A DNA stretch of 45,649 nucleotides, from IMG/VR virus record IMGVR_UViG_3300017757_000022, positions 1 to 45,649 of that record; one strand, written 5' to 3'. The DNA comes from a virus. Positions within the stretch are counted from its first letter, which is position 1, and every line of letters begins with the position of its first letter. The position numbers and the translations under genes were made by a program. Positions 7,011-13,409 of this stretch are shown in pieces. Below the pieces are notes generated by a model. The model saw nothing but the letters and a program-made list of their open reading frames with translations, was not told the DNA's origin and searched no databases.

Positions 7011-7168
7011 AACCAATCCATTATAATGTTTACCATAATTAGAAGACCACATAGGATGTTAATTCCTACTATGATTGTTCTGATTATCGCAATCTTGTTC
7101 TCGTTTTGAGGGTTGTATCCATCCTCTTCGTCAAATGCTCCAAGAGCATGTTTCCATATCTCCCACAT
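7007..7168 (-). CDS. Small membrane protein, 53 aa
   Basis: The ATG at 7168 follows GGTGA about 5 nt upstream and lies just after the stop of the dioxygenase gene at 7171. The frame runs 53 codons to a TGA that overlaps the next ATG. The N-terminus is MWEIWKHALGAFDEEDGYNP, then a single apolar segment (IIRTIIVGINILCGLLIMV). Its layout (Trp-rich start, acidic linker, C-terminal helix) matches the protein at 7920-8117, so the two may be diverged paralogues on either side of one dioxygenase gene. Confidence 0.7.
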   Translation of the reverse strand: MWEIWKHALGAFDEEDGYNPQNENKIAIIRTIIVGINILCGLLIMVNIIMDWL

Positions 7169-7170
7169 AT

Positions 7171-7923
7171 TTATTCACCAAATACATCACTATAATATAG
7201 TGCATCCCCTGTTTCATTGTCATTAAGTTCTTGTCTATGTTTTAAGTTAAATGACACGGAATATCTGAGTTCTTCCTGTTCGCTATTTCCAGTGGGCGGA
7301 ACCGAGTGCATCAAATAAGACGGCCAAAGTAAGAAATCACCAGCCGATGGTTCAAACATCATTTCTGATTGAAACCCTTGACAACCTGTGAATCCCATAT
7401 TAGGTAAATCATCAAACTTAATCATATCTTCAGTACCATTATGTGCATATTGAGCTGCCATGTTTGGATTCCAAAACTTGATTGGTCTATCCGAATTGTT
7501 TACATAGTAGGTTCCACTGATATGTGAGTCAACATGATTGTGGACTTGATGGTCATGTTCTGCATCATATCTATTAATCCATGCAAACAGATGTATATCC
7601 TTTCTAGATAGATGTCTAACCTCTGTGTTGAATTGTGTACGTATGAATTCAATATAGGTATCTTTCATGATGTTAGCAAAGTCATTAAACCATGGTAACT
7701 TATGTGTCATTTCTCTTATATCATTATCAAAATAAGATGTGTAGTTACAGAGTTTGTCTTTGTTATCTTTGTCTGCAACCATATCAATGAGTCTATCTAT
7801 ATCTCTGATAATTTGGTCAGGCGGAAATCCTATGTGACCTCTTAGAAATGGTGTTGGGAATAATTGTAATATTCTATGTTGTGCAGGCTGATAAAAAGAC
7901 TGCTTGTATGTCGCTGGTTTCAT
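7171..7923 (-). CDS. 2OG-Fe(II) oxygenase-fold protein, 250 aa
   Basis: A PF13759-like dioxygenase starting with LFPTPFLRGHIGFP. The core has H128-N-H130 in the HNHVDSHISG segment, GDFLLWPSYLMHSVPP with distal H206, and R220 in RYSVSFNL. The fold and cofactors are confident; the substrate is unknown. It overlaps the upstream small membrane gene by ATGA (7920-7923), so they are co-translated. Confidence 0.85.
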   Translation of the reverse strand: MKPATYKQSFYQPAQHRILQLFPTPFLRGHIGFPPDQIIRDIDRLIDMVADKDNKDKLCNYTSYFDNDIREMTHKLPWFNDFANIMKDTYIEFIRTQFNTEVRHLSRKDIHLFAWINRYDAEHDHQVHNHVDSHISGTYYVNNSDRPIKFWNPNMAAQYAHNGTEDMIKFDDLPNMGFTGCQGFQSEMMFEPSAGDFLLWPSYLMHSVPPTGNSEQEELRYSVSFNLKHRQELNDNETGDALYYSDVFGE

Positions 7924-8117
7924 AATTTAATTGCCAATAGTAAAAGTATTGCAATGAGAATGACGTTTGACATGAAGATACCTATTGCAAGAATAGTGTG
8001 ATACCATATCCATCTTGTCTTGTATGCATTATCTACTGTAATGTCATCGGGGTCAGGCCCATGGTCAATATCAGTCTTGGGATTCTGTTTCCAAAGTATC
8101 TCCCACCACTTAGTCAT
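7920..8117 (-). CDS. Small membrane protein, 65 aa
   Basis: It starts MTKWWEILWKQNPKTD, followed by an acidic stretch (DHGPDPDDITVD) and a long C-terminal transmembrane helix (AIGIFMSNVILIAILLLLA). Its similarity in design to the 53-aa protein at 7007-7168 is noted there. The start overlaps the lipoprotein gene's end by 8 nt, so it belongs to the lysis and accessory operon. The function is unknown; it could be a holin-like or membrane-anchoring protein. Confidence 0.7.
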   Translation of the reverse strand: MTKWWEILWKQNPKTDIDHGPDPDDITVDNAYKTRWIWYHTILAIGIFMSNVILIAILLLLAIKL

Positions 8118-8670
8118 TCTTTTTCTCTATCTGTACTGCAACCCCCTTTTCGTTACCCTTGGGTGTTTTGATAGTTACGTCTCTGTAGTATACAACTACT
8201 TCTCCTAACTGTTTGATGTATCGTTTGAGTTCTTGCATATTTGCACTCATGACTTGATAATCACCTATAGTCGTTGCAACAAATACAACCTCACCACCAT
8301 TCTGTTCTTTCATTTCATCTAAGAAATAGTCAAGATGTGAGTAATCGACTGGCCACTCGGGATTGTCTCTGTCCTCAAGGTTACATGTCTTAGGACGTTT
8401 AAGTTTTTCTACTTGTACTCCGTCTTTCTCTTCGAATCTTTTAGGGTCATACGATAATGTTGCAACACATAGATTGTCTTTCTTTGCCTCAGATACGACA
8501 TACCAATTAGGTGATGTCATTTCAATAGGTCTTGGAAGTGTAGGTTGAATTATATCTATTTCTAATGGTTTAGATACTATCTCTACTTGTTTCGTTCCAA
8601 TTAACGAGCATCCACTAATCGTTATCAGTGCGATTAGACTCATCAAGGTTATATATTTCCTTTGTATCAT
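8110..8670 (-). CDS. Lipoprotein, probable outer-membrane spanin, 186 aa
   Basis: From ATG 8670 (MIQRKYITLMSLIALITISGCS) there is a signal sequence with lipobox ISG-C, so it would be lipidated and moved to the outer membrane. The gene begins inside the end of the i-spanin gene (56-nt overlap), the arrangement of Rz/Rz1 pairs. GAGG lies 9 nt before the ATG; the longer reading would need a GTG. At about 165 mature residues it is larger than classical o-spanins. The C-terminal helix MQELKRYIKQL could contact the i-spanin. Confidence 0.65.
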   Translation of the reverse strand: MIQRKYITLMSLIALITISGCSLIGTKQVEIVSKPLEIDIIQPTLPRPIEMTSPNWYVVSEAKKDNLCVATLSYDPKRFEEKDGVQVEKLKRPKTCNLEDRDNPEWPVDYSHLDYFLDEMKEQNGGEVVFVATTIGDYQVMSANMQELKRYIKQLGEVVVYYRDVTIKTPKGNEKGVAVQIEKKND

Positions 8671-9004
8671 CTTCGATTCCCTCAAATACTCTATCCGTTG
8701 CACGATTGACCTTTCCTGTCATTATGCCAGGCTTTGCAACTGCAAGAGCGCTTAAATTATGTCTTTGGAATATTTGTAGATACTCCGCCTTTTCTGCTTC
8801 AATCGATGCATTTTTACGACTCATGTTCTGCAATGCTTTCCCTTGTTTTTCAAAGTTCTCTTTCATCACTTCCATGGCACGTTGTTGTTCTTCTACTGCA
8901 GCTTCTAACTTAATGTTATTTTGTGTAAGTGTTTGATTCTCATTATACAAAAAGAAACAAAACAATCCCACTGCTACTAGAAGACCCATAGTTAACTGAT
9001 TCAT
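8615..9004 (-). CDS. Inner-membrane spanin (Rz-like), 129 aa
   Basis: One N-terminal transmembrane helix (MGLLVAVGLFCFFLYN) is followed by a long coiled coil from about residue 22 to 80 (NIKLEAAVEEQQRAMEV...). A conserved-looking end, LAVAKPGIMTGKVNRATDR, recalls Rz-type spanins (AxxKPGLIExRxNxAT). It would span the periplasm and, with the lipoprotein, disrupt the outer membrane at lysis. Its ATG overlaps the stop of the upstream gene as TAATG. Confidence 0.75.
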   Translation of the reverse strand: MNQLTMGLLVAVGLFCFFLYNENQTLTQNNIKLEAAVEEQQRAMEVMKENFEKQGKALQNMSRKNASIEAEKAEYLQIFQRHNLSALAVAKPGIMTGKVNRATDRVFEGIEDDTKEIYNLDESNRTDND

Positions 9005-9276
9005 TAATCTATCTCCTCAATTTTTACTTCAAGTCCTAGAACTGAACGTATTTCTATAACGTTCTTAGTTTCATAGTCTTTGAATTTTAAATGTTTCGGT
9101 CTATTTACCATGATATTTCTTGACATATATTCCGACTTGTACATGTTACCACCCTCAGATTGTCTGTAAATGGTAATCTTGTATTCTGCTTTAAAGAGAT
9201 GTTTAATCCATGTCCAAATGAACCAAAAAAATCTCTTCAGTAATTCTTTTATCTTATTCCATAGTTTGTTAAGCAT
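9004..9276 (-). CDS. Conserved hypothetical, membrane-associated N-terminus, 90 aa
   Basis: The N-terminus is an amphipathic, Trp/Phe/Lys-rich helix (MLNKLWNKIKELLKRFFWFI) likely to sit on the membrane. It is followed by a beta-rich part (AEYKITIYR ... NVIEIRSVLGLEVKIEEID). Similar small proteins occur in T4-like marine phages without a known function. It directly precedes the spanin pair and overlaps the dioxygenase gene by 8 nt, so it may be a lysis accessory factor; that is inference. Confidence 0.6.
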   Translation of the reverse strand: MLNKLWNKIKELLKRFFWFIWTWIKHLFKAEYKITIYRQSEGGNMYKSEYMSRNIMVNRPKHLKFKDYETKNVIEIRSVLGLEVKIEEID

Positions 9277-9892
9277 AGTCTATCCATCCTGTTACTATAT
9301 ATTTCTCTCCTTTGAGAGGTGGATTACCTCTATGCATATGAGTGAAACCAGCAGGCCACAATACTATGTCACCTTTTTTGGGTTTGATACGTAATGATTG
9401 GTATAGGAATTCTAACTCTCCACCTTCCTCAACGTCATTAAGGAAGATTGCCCATGCAAGTAGGGATTTAGAACTAGATGGACAATTACAGTGTTCACAA
9501 TGCCAGATATGATATCCTTGTTGTGGTAATGTCTTTTGAATTTTTGCACCACTGACCATAAGACCTCTGTAGTTATCTTGGACTGGGTACTTTTGAAACC
9601 ACTCATCGATAACACCATCGGGTTCTTCAAAGATAGATAGTATTCTATTCATCTGACTACCGAAGTATGACTCGGGTACTGAAGTCATGCTGATTGCGTC
9701 ATCACTCTTTTTTGTTATTAAAGTTGTGTCGTAATGAGCTCTTGGAAGTGTTAAACCTCTGGCTTCACATTTTTTGTATATTCCCATGACATAGTCTATG
9801 AACTCGTCGTCTGTCCAACCACGATAAAGGAGAACATGTTCTCCAAGGTCTTCTATGTGTCTATCTTCTGCAAATCTATTTTGTGTTTCCAT
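9269..9892 (-). CDS. 2OG-Fe(II) oxygenase, HxE type, 207 aa
   Basis: The start is the ATG at 9892 (METQNRFAED); the longer frame needs a TTG. The core is recognisable: GYHIWHCEH gives an H131-C-E133 ligand pair, then AIFLNDVEEGGELEF, KKGDIVLWPAGFTHMHRG with distal His 185 or 187, and GEKYIVTGW. The usual 2OG-binding arginine appears as lysine 197, a variation worth noting. Its substrate is unknown. It follows a terminator and a late promoter, so it may begin a separate transcription unit. Confidence 0.75.
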   Translation of the reverse strand: METQNRFAEDRHIEDLGEHVLLYRGWTDDEFIDYVMGIYKKCEARGLTLPRAHYDTTLITKKSDDAISMTSVPESYFGSQMNRILSIFEEPDGVIDEWFQKYPVQDNYRGLMVSGAKIQKTLPQQGYHIWHCEHCNCPSSSKSLLAWAIFLNDVEEGGELEFLYQSLRIKPKKGDIVLWPAGFTHMHRGNPPLKGEKYIVTGWIDYA

Positions 9893-9902
9893 AATATATA
9901 CC

Positions 9903-9926
9903 AAAAAGTAAGGATTATTCCTTACT
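9903..9926 (-). terminator. Rho-independent terminator
   Basis: On the minus strand AGTAAGGA (9926-9919), loop ATAA, and TCCTTACT (9914-9907) form a perfect 8-bp stem followed by five T (9907-9903, the first being the last base of the stem). It follows tRNA-Arg and precedes the dioxygenase gene, so it ends the nucleotide-metabolism transcription units that run into the tRNA. Confidence 0.8.
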
Positions 9927-9928
9927 CT

Positions 9929-9935
9929 TATTTAG
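9929..9935 (-). promoter_or_regulatory. Late-type promoter box
   Basis: CTAAATA on the minus strand, between tRNA-Arg and the terminator. A transcript from here would immediately read the terminator hairpin, so it may be a weak or attenuated start for the dioxygenase at 9269-9892. The match could also be chance. Confidence 0.35.
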
Positions 9936-9950
9936 TGTGTTTAGAAATGG

Positions 9951-10027
9951 TGGCGGGACTGATAGGAATCGAACCTATAACCTACTGCTTAGAAGGCAGT
10001 TGCTCTATCCGATTGAGCTACAACCCC
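9951..10027 (-). tRNA. tRNA-Arg (anticodon TCT)
   Basis: A 77-nt cloverleaf. The acceptor GGGGTTG pairs with CAGTCCC. The D-arm is TAGCTCAATCGGATAGAGC, the anticodon stem ACTGC/GCAGT has loop CTTCTAA, and the T-arm is ATAGG TTCGATT CCTAT. The CCA is encoded (9953-9951). Its 5' end is the base immediately after the stop codon of the deoxyribonucleotidase gene. It reads AGA codons, common in AT-rich genes. Confidence 0.95.
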
Positions 10028-10537
10028 TTAGTCACCATTTCTTAATACTTTAAGTTGTGCAATTGTATCAGCTGCACTAGTGTGTAGTATTCCAATACCA
10101 CCATGTTCTACCCATGCATCAAGGTTCTTTTGTCTGTCATCAATAAGGACACTTCCTTTGATTGCAAACATACCTTTCTGACTACCAGTCATAGTACAAG
10201 TAACAACAACAGTAGGACTAACATGTTCTTTAATCCACTCGTTCTTATCATACACAACCAACTCTCTGTTTATAACACCAGCTGCAGTGAGTATTTCCCA
10301 CGGTAGTTTAGTGTGTCTAACGTAACCAACCAATTCATGCATATCAGGCATAGGTGGTAACATTCTGAACAGTCTTTTGTTTGTTAACTCTTCCTTCCTT
10401 AAGTCATAGTCATTATGACCTTGGTCGGTGTTAGGGAATTCTCTCCCTGTTAGTTTTTCAACACCAGTGTTGAAATCGGCTAATACTCCATCCATATCGA
10501 TGAAGATTCTTTTTATCTTTACTCTCTTATTTTCCAT
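10028..10537 (-). CDS. 5'(3')-deoxyribonucleotidase, HAD superfamily, 169 aa
   Basis: The HAD motif I is FIDMDGVLADF (nucleophile D14, acid D16). Motif III/IV lies in SVLIDDRQKNLDAW. This matches phage and bacterial 5'(3')-deoxyribonucleotidases (NT5C family, PF06941), which dephosphorylate dNMPs and would adjust the dNTP pool made by NrdAB. The start is ATG 10537 (MENKRVK), which lies exactly 6 nt after the TATACT of a sigma-70 promoter, so its mRNA is predicted to be leaderless; a longer frame would extend into the promoter. tRNA-Arg follows without a gap. Confidence 0.85.
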   Translation of the reverse strand: MENKRVKIKRIFIDMDGVLADFNTGVEKLTGREFPNTDQGHNDYDLRKEELTNKRLFRMLPPMPDMHELVGYVRHTKLPWEILTAAGVINRELVVYDKNEWIKEHVSPTVVVTCTMTGSQKGMFAIKGSVLIDDRQKNLDAWVEHGGIGILHTSAADTIAQLKVLRNGD

Positions 10538-10543
10538 ACGTAT

Positions 10544-10573
10544 AGTATAACACTCTTTCGGCCCTGTTGTCAA
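10544..10573 (-). promoter_or_regulatory. Sigma-70-type early promoter, leaderless
   Basis: TTGACA (10573-10568), an 18-nt spacer and TATACT (10549-10544), then ATACGT and ATG at 10537. A start site 7 nt after the -10 box falls on the A of the ATG. Confidence 0.8.
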
Positions 10574-10585
10574 GGCATTTCGGGC

Positions 10586-11029
10586 TTATTCCCAAAATAT
10601 TTTATACAGTTTTTCTTCCTTTGCGTAGGCTTCTCGCTCCCAAGGTTGACGGCTATATGGTGCCTTAGAGTAGTCCTTTTTCTTCCATTTTTGACGAACT
10701 GGACTGAGTTGTCCAGTTAAGAATTGTTTTGCATGAACTAATTCATGTGCAAGATTCAACATTTGGTCTTCTAGAGTGAATTCTAGTCCATTACTACCAC
10801 GTGCAATCTCTATAATGACCTCATCACGGTCACCCCAACATAAAGCATAGTGATTATTCTCACATCTAGTTATAACATTTAGTTCTATGGTTATATCCCT
10901 ACGTAATTTAGGGGAAAGATAGGCAATACAGGACTTCACAAAGGTACGAATTCGACGTTTTTGTGCAATTTGACCATTTATTTGAATGTCAATCAAGGGG
11001 TAATGTTCCTTTCTTCTCAGTTGTGTCAT
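10586..11029 (-). CDS. HExxH metallopeptidase-like protein, 147 aa
   Basis: A zinc-peptidase signature H95-E-L-V-H99 sits in NLAHELVHAKQF, and a later Glu in PWEREAYAKEE could be the third ligand, as in SprT-like domains. It may cleave host proteins or be a small zincin of unknown target. ATG 11029 directly abuts a TATAAT box, so a transcript from that promoter would begin inside the gene. A TTG at codon 12, with AAGGA 9 nt upstream (AAGGAACATTACCCC TTG), could be the real early start. The domain call is fairly secure; the start is not. Confidence 0.7.
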   Translation of the reverse strand: MTQLRRKEHYPLIDIQINGQIAQKRRIRTFVKSCIAYLSPKLRRDITIELNVITRCENNHYALCWGDRDEVIIEIARGSNGLEFTLEDQMLNLAHELVHAKQFLTGQLSPVRQKWKKKDYSKAPYSRQPWEREAYAKEEKLYKIFWE

Positions 11030-11059
11030 ATTATATCAAAAAATCTACCCTGTAGTCAA
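11030..11059 (-). promoter_or_regulatory. Sigma-70-type early promoter overlapping a start codon
   Basis: TTGACT (11059-11054), an 18-nt spacer and TATAAT (11035-11030), with the next three bases being the annotated ATG at 11029. The predicted +1 is near 11023, inside the reading frame. Confidence 0.7.
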
Positions 11060-11063
11060 GGCC

Positions 11064-11216
11064 CTAATCGTCGTATTCAAATACCTCTTCTATTGTATCT
11101 TCATCCATTTGTGCGCCACAAAATGGACAATGTTCGATTCCATACTGGTGTGAATCCATTTCATGTTCTACTATGCACTCTGATTTACAGTCGTTGCAGT
11201 GTAATCTAATCTTCAA
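11064..11216 (-). CDS. Small zinc-ribbon protein, 50 aa, TTG start
   Basis: A TTG at 11216 has TAGGAG 6 nt upstream and opens a 50-codon frame to TAG at 11064. The product has CNDCKSEC near the N-terminus and CPFCG in the middle (C30-P-F-C33), a typical treble-clef or zinc-ribbon arrangement, and an acidic tail (MDEDTIEEVFEYDD). It overlaps the stop of the 79-aa gene. The non-ATG start explains why it is easily missed. Function unknown; small zinc ribbons often bind nucleic acid or RNA polymerase. Confidence 0.65.
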   Translation of the reverse strand: MKIRLHCNDCKSECIVEHEMDSHQYGIEHCPFCGAQMDEDTIEEVFEYDD

Positions 11217-11445
11217 CTTTATCTCCTACGATTTCCTTGAAAAAGTTATCATTTGATTTAGCTTTACCATCAATCATTCCGAATGGTAGTGGTCTATCAA
11301 TATCTTTTTTAAAGAAATCTTCCCCACACGTGTAAATTCTAATCTCTACTAAATCTTTATCAAGTGTTCTTGCAATATGCTCAAGTCTTAAATCTATAGC
11401 TGTCTGGCTATGTTTTACATTGAGATATACATGAACTTGTTTCAT
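11206..11445 (-). CDS. Hypothetical protein, 79 aa
   Basis: ATG 11445 (MKQVHVYLNV) overlaps the TAA of the glutaredoxin gene as TAATG, which decides the start over an upstream TTG. The protein looks like a small alpha/beta domain: strand MKQVHVYLNV, helix TAIDLRLEHIARTL, strand VEIRIYTCGEDF. I do not recognise the family. Its place in the operon suggests a role in nucleotide or redox metabolism. Confidence 0.6.
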   Translation of the reverse strand: MKQVHVYLNVKHSQTAIDLRLEHIARTLDKDLVEIRIYTCGEDFFKKDIDRPLPFGMIDGKAKSNDNFFKEIVGDKVED

Positions 11446-11699
11446 TAGTCTTCCCAAACGTCTCCGTGTTTTACGAACTCTGCAAGTTTGTCATATCCAC
11501 CTATGTAAGTCCAAGTATTTTCTGTTTCTCTGACTCTGATTTGTGGAAAGGTTCTTGCAGTTGGAAACTCTTCAAAGAGTTCTTCTCTTGTGAAGTCTGT
11601 GTCCAACTGTTTGTAAGTGTATTCTAGTCCTTCTTTCTCACATAAAGCTTTTGCTTTATCACAGAATGGACATTGTGTTTTTCCAAATATTTCTATCAT
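11445..11699 (-). CDS. grx: Glutaredoxin, 84 aa
   Basis: A complete small glutaredoxin: strand MIEIFGKT, active site C10-P-F-C13, the cis-proline segment TFPQIRV and the glycine pair of YIGGYD. It would pass electrons to ribonucleotide reductase (its genes lie upstream in the same operon) or reduce disulphides in the infected cell. T4 likewise encodes its own glutaredoxin (nrdC). The identification is confident. Confidence 0.9.
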   Translation of the reverse strand: MIEIFGKTQCPFCDKAKALCEKEGLEYTYKQLDTDFTREELFEEFPTARTFPQIRVRETENTWTYIGGYDKLAEFVKHGDVWED

Positions 11700-11700
11700 A

Positions 11701-12312
11701 TTAAAATCCCGATATTTTTGTTAAATGTTTATATTCCAAGCATTTGTCACATTCACCACATTGGTTTGGGTAACCTAATGCACATGAATTGACGTATTGT
11801 CTTATATCCACTGGTATTGATGACCACTGTTCCATCTTGGTCATTCCACCAAGAGGTGGATAAAGTCTGTAGTTGTGATTCTTGTTCATCAACCTTGCAT
11901 AGAATTCAAATACTATTTGAAACTCCCATGCACGTGGCACCCATGGCCAATCAGAATAGTGTTTATGGTCATCTGCATAGTTTATCATCCCACTGTTCAC
12001 ACCCCAATAGTATTCTTCTATATGTGGGAACTGAGTCAATGCACTTAAACATGCAATTGACCAATGTCTAGCAGAATGAAAGTATTCTTCTGACCTTTCA
12101 TCATGGTCATATTTAGGATGCTCATGAGTAATCAAATCTACATCCAACATATCACATATCTGTGTAATATTACTATGTAGTTGATTTGCTGTTGTGATGG
12201 GGTTGTCCCATAGTGAATGTAGTGCAATAGGTTTCTTACCTTTCTCTACACACCAGTTTAATAAAGCAGTAGATTCAACCCCACCACTGAACATGACAAC
12301 ACAATCGTGCAT
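11701..12312 (-). CDS. QueC-like PP-loop ATPase, 203 aa
   Basis: The PP-loop motif SGGVES (residues 9-14) and a C-terminal zinc site C177-x7-C185-x2-C188-x2-C191 (NSCALGYPNQCGECDKC) match 7-cyano-7-deazaguanine synthase (QueC). QueC adenylates 7-carboxy-7-deazaguanine to make preQ0 for queuosine or for 7-deazaguanine in DNA. No FolE, QueD, QueE or DNA transglycosylase gene is visible nearby. It could draw on host precursors or be a repurposed PP-loop enzyme. It starts at the stop of nrdB (shared base at 12312). Confidence 0.75.
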   Translation of the reverse strand: MHDCVVMFSGGVESTALLNWCVEKGKKPIALHSLWDNPITTANQLHSNITQICDMLDVDLITHEHPKYDHDERSEEYFHSARHWSIACLSALTQFPHIEEYYWGVNSGMINYADDHKHYSDWPWVPRAWEFQIVFEFYARLMNKNHNYRLYPPLGGMTKMEQWSSIPVDIRQYVNSCALGYPNQCGECDKCLEYKHLTKISGF

Positions 12313-13409
12313 TACAACTCAAAGCCTTCAAACGTATCGTCGTCTACGTCCTGTTTTATACCCCCAATTAGATAGGATTCTATTTCCGTCTCTTGTGGTG
12401 CATTCTGTAATCCTCTACTGTTGAACCAATGTGATGTCCAAGGTAAAGGGTTGTTTGTTGAAGAGATATCAAACAATGGATTCAGACCCAATGCACGTAA
12501 TCTTTTGTTTGCTGTGTACTCTACGTATTGTCCAAGTAATGCAGTAGATAGTCCAATCATAGAACCATCCTTAAATAAGAAGTCTGCCCAATCCTTTTCT
12601 TGTTGGACTGCATCACGATACATATCATATACTTCCTCTTCACATTCTTTCATGATTTTTAACATCATTTTGTCGTTCTCTTGTTTCTTATAAGCTTTAA
12701 GAATGTGTTGTGTGATTGCAAGATGTTGTGCTTCGTCTCTTGCAATAAGAGATATGATTTTTGCACTTCCTTCCATCTGTTTTAACTCACCAAATGCAAA
12801 AGAACATGCAAAGGATACGAAGAAACGAACTCCTTCTAAGATGTTAACTGATACCAATGCAAGGTATAATGCTTTCTTAAGCTCGTAATCATCAACTTTA
12901 AGACCTAGTAATCTACGTCTTCCTAGTTGTATAAACTTATCATACTTTTCTGTTACCTGTTCTGCTCTAGCTACAATTGCTGGTTCGTCTAGGATTGTGT
13001 CAAATATCTCACTAGGGTCACTATAAACATTCTTTATAATATGAGTATAACTTCGTGAATGAATAGTCTCCATGAAATCCCATGTGATAATACAAGACTC
13101 AAGTTCAGGCAGGCTCACAAACGGTAAGAATGCTATGGATGGAGCTCTTCCTTGAACTGAGTCGAGTAAAGTTTGATACCTCAAGTTAGAGGTAAAGATG
13201 TGTTTCTGTGCGTCAGAAAGTGTTTGGTAATCACCTCTATCTTTCTGTAGGGATACCTCTTCGGGTCTCCAAAAGAATGATAGTTGTGTCTGTGTTAGTT
13301 TGTCAAATATAGGATACTTGAATGTGTCAAATCTTTGCGTGTTTAATTCCTCACCGAAGAACATGGACTCTTTTGTAAAATCTACATTTTTTTTGTTAAA
13401 TACTGTCAT
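12312..13409 (-). CDS. nrdB: Ribonucleotide reductase class Ia, beta subunit
   Basis: The 365-aa protein has the signature segments of class Ia NrdB: IHSRSYTHIIKN (radical tyrosine region as in E. coli Y122), IARDEAQHLAI (iron ligands E and H) and GQYVEYTANKRL. It houses the diiron-tyrosyl radical cofactor and pairs with NrdA to make dNDPs. The ATG overlaps the stop of the dioxygenase gene (ATGA) with AAGGA just upstream. It is unusual that a dioxygenase gene separates nrdB from nrdA. Confidence 0.95.
   Translation of the reverse strand: MTVFNKKNVDFTKESMFFGEELNTQRFDTFKYPIFDKLTQTQLSFFWRPEEVSLQKDRGDYQTLSDAQKHIFTSNLRYQTLLDSVQGRAPSIAFLPFVSLPELESCIITWDFMETIHSRSYTHIIKNVYSDPSEIFDTILDEPAIVARAEQVTEKYDKFIQLGRRRLLGLKVDDYELKKALYLALVSVNILEGVRFFVSFACSFAFGELKQMEGSAKIISLIARDEAQHLAITQHILKAYKKQENDKMMLKIMKECEEEVYDMYRDAVQQEKDWADFLFKDGSMIGLSTALLGQYVEYTANKRLRALGLNPLFDISSTNNPLPWTSHWFNSRGLQNAPQETEIESYLIGGIKQDVDDDTFEGFEL

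Noticed and set aside
6309-7052. Longer start for the dioxygenase at 7052
   Set aside because: It would run through most of the 53-aa membrane gene; the ATGA overlap at 7010 fits the rest of the operon.
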